Assembly: GCA_016806645.1 (NCBI GenBank)
Contig: JACSYO010001013.1
Location: forward strand, 1,471,001-1,535,000
Length of the DNA: 64,000 nucleotides
Reading direction: 5' to 3'
DNA from: Ophiodon elongatus
Taxonomy: Eukaryota > Chordata > Actinopteri > Perciformes > Hexagrammidae
In this document: in pieces, positions 13,001-23,700 of the stretch
How positions within the stretch are numbered: the stretch's first letter is position 1
How the letters are laid out: each line of letters opens with the position of its first letter
Notes under the pieces: generated by a model
Told to the model about the DNA's origin: nothing
The model's database searches: none
The model's input: only the letters and a program-made list of their open reading frames with translations
Made by a program: the position numbers and the translations under genes

Positions 13001-16000
13001 TCTCCAGCTGTATCGCAAGATGCACCAGATCGACCGAGCTCATCTCATCCCGTCCGACGTCATCCGCTCGGTGCGCGCTCGCATCCTGGAGCTCGAGCGC
13101 CAGCCTCACCTGCATCGGCATCGCCTCTCTCCCTGGGCGCCCTCCTGGGGCATGGAGGTGCCGCAAGATATGGTGCCAACCCGCGTTTCTGCGTACGAGC
13201 GCCTTATTCAGAAGTCCAAATCCATGCCCAACTTGGGTGATACTGAGGTGCCTTCAGGCGCCACCACGCCGGGCGGCTCGTCCTCTCGAGCCAGCAGCGG
13301 TGGCGGTGCCACACCCAGTTTTCCGAAACGTCGTTTTTCCATAGAGTCTTTACTCGAGGAAGACAGCAACGGCAACAGTGGAGCGGCACCTCACACCATG
13401 GACCACCGGCATCGACCGCGCAGCCCGCCCGAGGGTCAGCCCCGCGTGGGGCCGGAGCCCAGCCGTGGGCGGTCCTTCCCCGCTCCTCCGGTTCCTCAAG
13501 GCCCACAAGCCAACCCGGACTACTCCGACAGCGAACAGGACGCTGTTGCGTCAGACCTCAGCGACTTCATCCAGGTGGAGGGTTCCTCATTTTGCAGCGA
13601 GAGCGACTTTGACCATTGCTCACTGACCTCCTCTGAGAGCTTGTACGGCTCTTCCACCCTCCACCACCACCTCCGTCATCACCACCACCATCACCACCAC
13701 CAACCCGGTCACCAAAGTTTAGGCCAGAGCCAGGGCTACCAACACCGCCACCTCATCAGCTCCTGCAAGGGCCGCTGCCCGGCCTCCTACACCCGTTTCA
13801 CGACCATGCTTCGCCACGAGAGAGAAAAGGCGAGCCAGCAGCACCAGAGACCTTCACAGCCGAGCCGCAGCGGCCATTCCCAAATCCAGAGCTCCCAGTC
13901 CCAGCAAGCGATGTCCAAGCTGGCCTTCCTGGTCAGCCCAGTGCCTTTCCGCAGGAAAAAGGGCTCCCCGCCGACCTCCAGAAGAAGCAGTGGCGGCACA
14001 GATCGAGGCAGCAGGCCCAAGTCCAAACAGGCCATTTATGAAGCACTAGATGCGGCCTTGAGAGACATATATGAGCACATTCAAGCAGAGCGAGGCCAGA
14101 GAGGAACTAGGGCACCCGACGACAGCATCCTGAGGAGAATACTGGCCGAACTGCTGCCCAATGTGCCTGAGCGGAGCTCCTCGTTGCGGGGGAGGAGGGG
14201 GTGTTGGCACGGGGGTCAGTCCACTGCATCTTTGTACCCAGACGGGAGCCCCACTGAGTATGCCTCACATGGAGGGGACGCCTCCACTCCGCGAATACAG
14301 TCACCAGTCAGTGCCTGTTACGGGCGCCACTCAGACGCCTCAAACAATAACGAATATGGAGAGGAGCAGGGCAATGGAAATGGTCTCTGTTACTCAGGTG
14401 GAGATAAAACACATATTACACCTCCATTATGCATGTGTACACTTTGTCATGGAGCCAGTCATACCAGCACGTAGTGTTTTCTTTGAATAAACATACGGTA
14501 ATAAACATAATCCACATACATTTACCTCAATGTCTCTTTCGGTATTGCATGGGCTTGTCGCCCCATCCCCGTAATCGGTCAGCCGATACATCCGTTACTG
14601 TGCTTTTCTGTATGTGAAATTCAGTGAGAATGTTTACTGTAAATTCTCAAGTAAAGCCTGGTGTTAAAATAATTGCCATTCTTTCGTTCTGTGATGTCAG
14701 CGAAAATAAACACGTCCTGCTGGTGTTTCACATTAGAGGTCTGCTTCATACATGAGAGGATTATGCTATTTGAGCTGCTGGAAACCTAATTTGAAACATA
14801 AAAAAAAAAAGCTGGCTTTGATTGACAGTGGCTTAAAAGCTTGAACAAAGTAGGAAGAATTGGAATTAAATAGCGAGGGGGGACAATATTTCTGTTAGAA
14901 AGAAAAGCAGAGCAACAGAATGGTAAGTAAGAGCAGTTTAGAAACGGGTAGATTTCTTACAGGACTAAAATATGATATTTATTATATATATAATATATGC
15001 CTGAGCTTCACTTTAACTGAGGCAAACAGTTATTTGAGAATTTACAGTTTATTACTCTGGTTGAAGTTAATACATGGGAATATTCCTCTGTATGTTTATG
15101 ATTTGATCATTGGTTTTGGTTGTATGATTTTTCTGTTTTGCAGATTACTTTATGGAGTCGTCTTTCTATCCCACACTCATGTTTTCCTTCAAGCCATTTG
15201 CTTGTATGTTCATGTTTGTATAAGTAGTCATTTTTGAGCTGTTTTCCCCCCTTTTATTTTGTTTTTCAGCAATGTTCAACTGCATGTTTCATATTGTGGG
15301 AATTACAATCACCTTGTTTTTTCCAGTGAAATGGAAATAAAACAATCTTTTTTTTTTTTTTGACCCTAGAGCTTTTATTCCCTCATTTACTTGTTGGAAT
15401 GGCGTCATCTTATCACTGTACCATTCAGCACTTCGCCAAAAGCTCATTTTTGTTCTGTGAGCATGCATCAAGTGATTTGATTGTGGTTACTATGGTAACT
15501 CCTGTTACCTTTCTCACGTGTCTCTACTAATCACAGACCAGGATGTCTCCAGGTGTTATTCCACCATGGATGGGCGCCACACACCCCAGAGTAGAAGGCC
15601 TACTCCTGACAGAGAGGTACAACAGTGAACCTTTTGCTAGTATTCTCAACACCAACATGCATTCCATTTGGAGCACTAAGTAGTTTTTAAGTAGTTTTTT
15701 GTTTTTTTTCTTCTCGAAAATAAATCGTAAATAACACCTCAGTTTTTATCTTGAGTACACTTTAATAATGTGGTTGGCACTACACAAATATTTCAGATGA
15801 AACATTTAGTCTTTAGCATCACAATGCCACAGCACAGTTACATTTTCTCACAAATATTTAAAAAAAAAAGCTTTTTATTTTATGTTTTGCCTGGTAATGC
15901 TTGCCGGCTTTCTTTCTCTCACTCTCATCTCCTAGGTCTCCCATAAACAGATGACACAACTTATTCTGTTCTCTCTCCTCCATCAGAAACAGCCTGCGAG

Positions 16001-17725
16001 AGCCATTTATGATTTTAAGGCACAAACCGCTAAGTGAGTACAGGAAATGCACAGAGCACGCACGAGGAAGCTAGCTTTGAAGTGCGAATGCCTAACTGCA
16101 TACCAACACATCTCGACTCATCGCATTGACGTTACAATTTTGGATTTGTGTGCATTTCTTGCGTAAAGTTTATTTTACTTTCTGAGAAACTTCACTCTCA
16201 TCTCTCACCACCACACTTGGATGGCTTTAACTGATTTATGTTTTGCAGTCTTTAAATATATGCATGAACAAATCTTATTTTTGGCTGTTTCGGTGTTTGA
16301 CGTTCAGTTGCTGATGCTGTCGATATGAAATGAGGCTTTTTATGTCTTCCTCCCGTTTGTGCGCTGGCACTTTGATGACATGAATGTGTTGCAGGGAGCT
16401 GACATTTAAGAAGGGTGATGCAGTGAACATCATCCGGCAGATAGACAACAACTGGTATGAAGGAGAGCACCGCGGCCGGGTGGGGATATTACCCATATCA
16501 TATGTAGAAGTAAGTGTGCAACTAATAAACCGCATGCGAGCACTAAACCTGTGCACCAGCCGCGTCTTATGTGTAATTTGTCCCTTATTTTTCTCCCTCT
16601 TCAACACACACACACATTTACGCCAACGCACACACAAACAGAGGGTGCCATCCTCGGAGAAGCAGCAGCCGATTCGCCCTCCTCCACCAGCACATGTCAG
16701 AGAGATCGGAGAGGGAGTCGCTCGCTACAACTTCAATGCTGATACTAATGTGGAGCTGTCACTGAGAAAGGTAGCCTGTGTATTTGTTTGTGTGTGTGAA
16801 TGAAAAGCCGCAACAGTGTAACAGGTTATGTCATGGTTCATAACTATTTCTTGAGGAACTATCAAAAGATGCAAGAAGTTCCCAAATGAAAGACAAAGCA
16901 AGTAATTATTCAGATGCAAATAAAGCATGAAAAATCATCAGTTACGTGATGTGTTTAATGTGATTAAAGCTATTGTTTTGTCAGATGGGTTGAAAGTAAG
17001 GGATAGTTTTCACTGCGATTGTCTCGTGTTTCTACAAAGAAAACTAAAGCCGCTGGACTAATTTGATGATTTTGAAGTTGCTACAAATCACATAAACAAA
17101 TCTACACAGTGGCTCTAAGAAGTGGGCGAGCTCGTACTGTGGCGTTGTGTTCAACGGTGCTTATACTTACAGTTAACAATCGTGTATATTTTGTGTGTCT
17201 GCAGGGTGAGAGAGTAATTGTGATAAGGCAGGTGGACCAGAACTGGTACGAGGGGAAGATCCCAGGCACAACCAAACAGGGCATCTTTCCTGTGTCATAC
17301 ATTGACATCGTCAAGCGCTCCCCGTCCAAGACTTCCAGCCACCACATAGACCCACATGGTTACCCTGGCAACAGGACACCAAGCTCCACACCCATCAAGG
17401 TAGGGGAATCACTACAACATTGTGACATTAGAATACAATAAACAATAACAATTCAATAGAGTTGTAAATGTCCAACCAGCAATTTAAAAATAAATTGGAA
17501 TAAAGCACTTTGAGTTGCTTTTATAAATTAATTTATTGATTCATTTATAATTTGGGGGCATTTATTTATGTTTCAGAACAGGAGTGTTGGTTAATAACAA
17601 AACTTACAAATACCAACAAATAAAAAATGTCTCAGTTCAGTAAAATAGTGTTAATTTATTTAGATAAATAAGTAAATGCATCATCTGCGTAAGGGAGTAA
17701 GTTTAGCTCTGTTCAGGCCTCAAAT

Positions 17726-17760
<35 letters not shown>

Positions 17761-20700
17761 CACACACTGTACTTTCTGTTCTACTTTTATAAATTCCACT
17801 GTTCCTTCTTTTTCACTTCACCTTCATGGAGCCTCTCTACCATCTACCTCCATCCTCCACCACTCGTGACCTCCCCTCCCGTCACCCCCCGTTGAGAAGG
17901 CTTGACCTGCAAGCTATCACCAGCGACTGGCTGTCTCTCACATTGGACCCTTCAGAGTCCACTCCAGCTTGCTCCCTCACAACCACCCCTGTACCGCCTA
18001 CACCACCCCCCCTCCCCACTGACCTTACACCTTTCCTAAAGGCACAGGAACCTAAGACACCCTCACCTGTGCCATCAAAAAGAGGCTCCGCCCTGCCGTC
18101 CCAGAGGTTTTCCATAACTCCTCCAGGGAGACTTGCTTTAGTTCCCCTGCCTTTCTCTCAACTGCCTCTTCCTCCTCCTCCTCCACCACCTCCACCTCCT
18201 CCTCCTCCCTTGCCTCATCCCTCATTTGTCTCTCCACTGCCTGACTCTTTACTGCGAAACAACAGTGGCAAAGGAATGTTTCCATCATTACATATTTCTA
18301 AGCCAGAGATTTTGTCCTGCACAATGCCAGAGCCAATAAAGTCACCCCCACAAGTTCCTCTGCAGGACAAGTCACATGTGGAAGTAAGCAAAAGCAGCAA
18401 AATCCCTGATGTTGAGCTGCAGGTAAAAGACCCTTATGACGAGCTGTTGTCCATGATTCTGGATGGTTCCACCAGCACAGACTTTTCAAGATTGTCCCCG
18501 GTAGATTCCCCAGCAGCTATGCTAACCAGGGAATCCCAGAGCAGGTTTAATCTAAAAGCAGAGGAATCCCATCAGCCAGCTGTGAAACCCCCAGCAGTAA
18601 CTCCAACCAGCGACTCGGCCGGCGTCCAGTTAGAGGTGCAGTTTCACAAGCCTGTAACAATGGAGCCACTAACCATCACTTGGGGAGGGCTGTCAAAAAC
18701 GCTGAATGAGCAACCAGTTGAGCCTCAGAGACCACCATCGGTGAAAGGAAGGGGATATACTGAGTTGTTCATTGAGGAAGACGATGAAGCTAGAGAGGAC
18801 AAAGAGGAGGACATTAAAGGTGTTGATGAGGGACTCAGTCCACAGGTAGAGCATCGTGTGAGCTTTGGGGGAAACACTACAGGGCCCTGGAAGTTAGATG
18901 GAGGGAAATGTTTTAAATCTCAGGAAGAAATACACCTACATTTGCCTTTTCTTACAAAGGTTTGACACAAAGATCAATGTACTAGTGTCATGTAGCCATT
19001 TGGGAAGCCTAAATGCATTTACAGGAAAGCATTATGTTAAGTAACTAAACAAAATGATCAAGCGTCCATGGTGACAGATAATAATGGAGACTGAGGATTG
19101 CATTGAAGTGTATCTGTTGTTCTATATCCTCATCTGCAACAGAAGTTCCTTATATATACATAATATAAACTCAATAGTTCACTCTATAGTGAGCAGTAAA
19201 TAAAGATGTCATATGAATTTATGAATTTGCTGTGTTACTTTGGTATCCACAGGCACAGTGTTGCGTGATGTCATTTTTGCGTCTGTAAAATGTGACGCAT
19301 GAACGTAAATATTAGGATTGTTAGCAGAAAGTAGTGTACATACCATGGACATGCTTCTCCTACTAAGTACACTACGTAGTAAATAGGGAGTGATCTTGAA
19401 TACGGCCAGTGTGAGGATAAAGTACCGTACATGATGTGAGGTATCGTAGTTTTTTGACATTATTTGTCCATTAAAGTTACTATGAGGAACTTTTAACTGG
19501 TGATGAAACAGTCTCACTTTAATACTGGCTATTTGGCTATTTCTATATAGTTATTGTTAATGCTTGTCATCTGTGCCACTGTATAAGCATACTGTATACG
19601 CTTTTGTCCAGAGGGACCGCCAAAATCCACACAAAGTAAAAGTTCCTCGTAGTAACTGTAATCAAAGAAGAAATCTGCATTTACTCTAAAGTCTTAGAAT
19701 ATCACTATTGTACAGCATACTGTATACACAAAAGTAGGTCTTATTTTAAATCGTGCATTTTTTTCCCTCCATTTCCTTTCTGGGGCTCAATAAAAATCCT
19801 CAGCATTTAGCTTCTGTGTTTCATCCTCAGAATTGATGTGTGTGTCATTACCTCCATAGGCTGATGTCTCTCCCTCCACTTTGACAAGGCTTCCCCCCTC
19901 CGTCCTCCCCTCACCCTCAATACCACCACCTCTAACCTCCTTACCTCCCCCTCCCTCTTCTTCTTCTTTTAATCCTTCTTCGTCTTCTACTTCTTCCTCT
20001 ACTCCTTCCTCGTCTTCTACTTCTTCTTCATTTACTCCATTTACTCCATCCACTTCTTCTACTTCTTCTTTTACTCCTTCTTCGTCTTCTACTTCTACTT
20101 TTTCTTCTACTCCTTCCTCGTCTTCTACTTCTTCTTTTACTCCTTCTTCGTCTTCTACTTCTTCTTCATTTACTCCATCCTCTTCTTCTACTTCTTCTTT
20201 TACTCCTTCTACTTCTTCTTTTACTCCTTCTTCGTCTTCTCCTTCTTCTTTTACTCCTTCTTTGTCTTCTCCTTCTTCTTTTACTCCTTCTTCGTCTTCT
20301 CCTTCCTTTACTCCTTCTTCGTCTTCTCCTTCTTCTTTTACTCCTTCTTCTCTCTCCTTCTTCTTTTACCCTTCTTGTCTTCTCCTTCTTCTTTTACTCC
20401 TTCTTCGTCTTCTCCTTCTTCTTTTACTCCTTCTTCGTCTTCTCCTTCTTCTTTTACTCCTTCTTTGTCGTCTTTCTCACGGTCACAGCAGCAGCATCAT
20501 AGCGCCATCCCTCCCACTCCCCCCGTCTCCCCTCGTCCCCCATCCCGTCCTTTCCTCATGACATCACCGCTGCCTTCAGCCTCCCCCTGTCCGCCTGTCT
20601 CACCACCTCCCCTCTACTGCTCTCACCCTTCTCCAAAAGTCCCCTCCCCGCTCTCCGTCACTCACCCCTCAATCGCTCTCCGTCTGTCTCACCTGGTCAC

Positions 20701-23700
20701 ATCCGGCCCCGACTCAGAGTCGCCGATTCCCTTTCCCGCCCTGACTCCCCCTAAGCCCGCCTCTCCTCCCCTCGCCACTCCGCGGTCTCCCCCCACTGTT
20801 CCTCATCCAGGACGTAGGTCCCCCAAGGTGAAGGTAAAGCCGGAATGTTGAGATGATGCCGTTGATTTAGATCATGTTTGTGGTGCCAGGGACTATGAGA
20901 AGTACTCATCTGATGATGCCTCTCTCTAACGACTTGTGTCTTGAGCTTGCTGAAGCTGAGACTATGGTTGAAGTGATTAGTCAACTAATCCATAACCGTT
21001 TATGTTATTCATTCAGGAAAACGCTCTGATAATTTGTTGCATTTTCTCTGTTTCATATCTTTGTAAATTGTCTGACTGTAAGGGAAGAATGCACATCACA
21101 ATTTACCAGGTTGTGTTTTTGGCAACTATTTGTGGACTTTTTATGAACTAAACAGATTAACAGATATGAGAAATAATCGTTTCTTGCAGCCGTGGCTGAG
21201 ACTACGTCATGCCCACTAACATACATTGTGCACTATCATGTATGCGATATGGTGATGATTTATCAGGGTATCCTCAGAGCCAAAAAAAAAAAAAAAACTA
21301 AAATGCATTGAATTCATTAATCTAAACATAAGGCTTTAAGTGGAATAAAATGTCTTATGAATCTTTCAAAAGTCTCCAAAATGGAAAATAGGAAGTAAAA
21401 AAATGTCAGAAAAAGTGTTTCCCGTCTTCGTCTCGCATTAACGTCACACAGAGCCAAATATTGGAACCAGCAACATTCAGATTTAGTTTTCTGCCGGTTG
21501 CTCGGAGCAGTCTACTAGCTGGCGACGACGTGGGGTTGAAGAGCAAATGCAGTAAAGAATTTGCTCTTCAACCAAGATTTGTGCGGCTTGACTGAAACCG
21601 TTACCGGGCAATGTTTGCGAGGCATGGCGCATTTTTTTTTTTTTTTGCAAGATGCGTTTTGGTTATCGTGAAGTTGATCTTAAAGTTCATTTTGAGTGGA
21701 ATTAGTTCACCTAAAAACTCTTAACTCTAACTCGCCTTAAGCTGTACGACCCAAGCCTCCAGGGAGAGCTCCGGGCTTTGAAGCAAATCTAACAAAACTG
21801 TGGAAGTGCAATTTACGGGTCCGTCATGTGATGCCATGGGGCCCCAAAAAGACTTAAACCTTAGGCTTACGGCGGGAAAGAGACGTCTGTAACTCAGCGG
21901 GTATATTCCTTTTAAGTAAATCAACTTCGCAGGACGAACACTTAAATAGCCCCCTTTATTTAAATCATCAGGTCTTAAAAGTTGTAAAATGCACAGCAAC
22001 CAAATCCATAGTTATTCTCCTTTCTCCATTCATGGGCTCGAGAGCCTCGGGGTGAAAGGAGACCCGAGCTCTATGGGCTCGCTCATGCAGAAGCAGTCCA
22101 GAGGATTCGGTTACTTTTATACTCTTGAGTCGACTTTTGGGGGAGCGGGGGGCTTTATGCGCCACTGAGCGACTTTCAAAAGGAAAGAACACGACCCCTG
22201 CCCCCAACGCTGTCTCCGGTTCTCTTTCCGCCTCCATGGTGGGAACCCCCCCGGACAGCAGGGAGCACCCGTGTTGGTTGGCTGTGGTGCGTTCAGGAGG
22301 ATGGCCCTTGGCGTTTTGCATGTTGATGGATGGTGTTTTGCAGCATGCCGTTGGCCTTCGTGCTCGTGCATTCAGCTCATATAGAGAAGGCCCGCTGACT
22401 CGTTTACTGTTGAAGATTATCGGTGTGTGTTGCTTCTGGTCTTTCTGCCTGTTAAGCAGGATCCAGTTGTTGGTGGTAAACCTCCTCGTAGCCCCATCTT
22501 GTTCCGGAGGTCCTATCTGTCCCCCATTAGAGGTCGAAGGGTAGGGGGGCATGTCTTCATTCAACCGTGCTCTTACTGTACTCCAGGAAGGACATCTTTA
22601 GAAATAACCGCATCATTCATTAGTGATCACAACACAAATATACAGAATATATACTAAAGTGTGCTGTTTTTCAAATACAATGTCATCTTCCTTTTTTTTT
22701 TAGAAAGGATCAGTTGTAGTGTTTCTGCTGTGAGCGCTTGGTGTGTTTGTTCATTCGTGTTTGTTTTTTTTTAAAGAAGTTACACCTCCGGGTATGAAAT
22801 TACACCTTACCCATCATAAGCGACAACCTGAGACAAGTCTCTCCGTTTAACATCCTCACACCCGACAGAAAAGACTTTCAAATGTACGATTTTTGACTTC
22901 CTGTCTGTTTCTGTCTCTCTCACAGCGATTGGTACAGGATGTACTCCACGGTGGAGGAGACCCGTAAGTTATTTTTCTCACTATTCCACAGAATTGGCCG
23001 TTATCCAAGAAATAAAATATATCTCTTTTATGCATCTATACGTATATATCGTGCTAAGCTGATATATACGATGTGTGTACGGTAATTGTAATCAAGAAAT
23101 ACTACGTTTTGACATTTGCTTTATTGGTATAACGTTTAAACACAAGCGAAGTACACACAACTGAAAAATACTTACTCTTCAGTATCAGTACTGCAGAATA
23201 GCGTGAGCGTCGGTTCACCAGCAGTTTTCCTCACACAGGTTCCAGGCCGTGTACAACTACATGCCTCGCAACGAGGACGAGCTGGAGCTGAAGGAGGGCG
23301 ACGTCGTCGATGTGATGGAGAAGTGTGACGATGGCTGGTTTGTTGGTAAGAGGAGGGAACACAGGGTTGTTATTGGCTATTAGATTAGATTAGATTAGAT
23401 TAGATATTCCTTTATTAGTCCCGCAAGGGGAAATTTACAGGATCACAGCAGCAAAAGTAAAGTGCAGAAGGAAAAGTGCAAACAAGATACATAGTGAAAG
23501 AAACAAGATCCACAGAAGTATTATAAATAAGCAAATATGCATACAAAAATGAGGCATGCAGTTATGATACTGTAAGAATCTCTCTTACAGAACAGCCGGT
23601 ACACTCTGTAACAGTTGGTCGAATAGAAGCTGCTGCCGTCTACACGGGGTGTGTGGTCCGGAGGTACTTTGCAAACGTTAAAACAAACAAAGACCACTAG

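Noticed and set aside
12383..13018. 211-aa minus-strand frame opposite the giant sorbs2 exon
   Set aside because: Antisense shadow of a GC-rich conserved coding exon; no motif of its own.
14398..14474. Read-through end of the giant sorbs2 exon as a C-terminus
   Set aside because: The donor CTCAG|gtggag leads in phase to the next exon; the 25 residues after it (HITPPLCMCTLCHG) show no conservation.
22440..22530. Possible sorbs2 exon reading QDPVVGGKPPRSPILFRRSY
   Set aside because: The peptide looks plausible beside an SH3 gene, but there is no donor with a matching phase, and the flanking exons (ending 20833, starting 22926) already join in frame.
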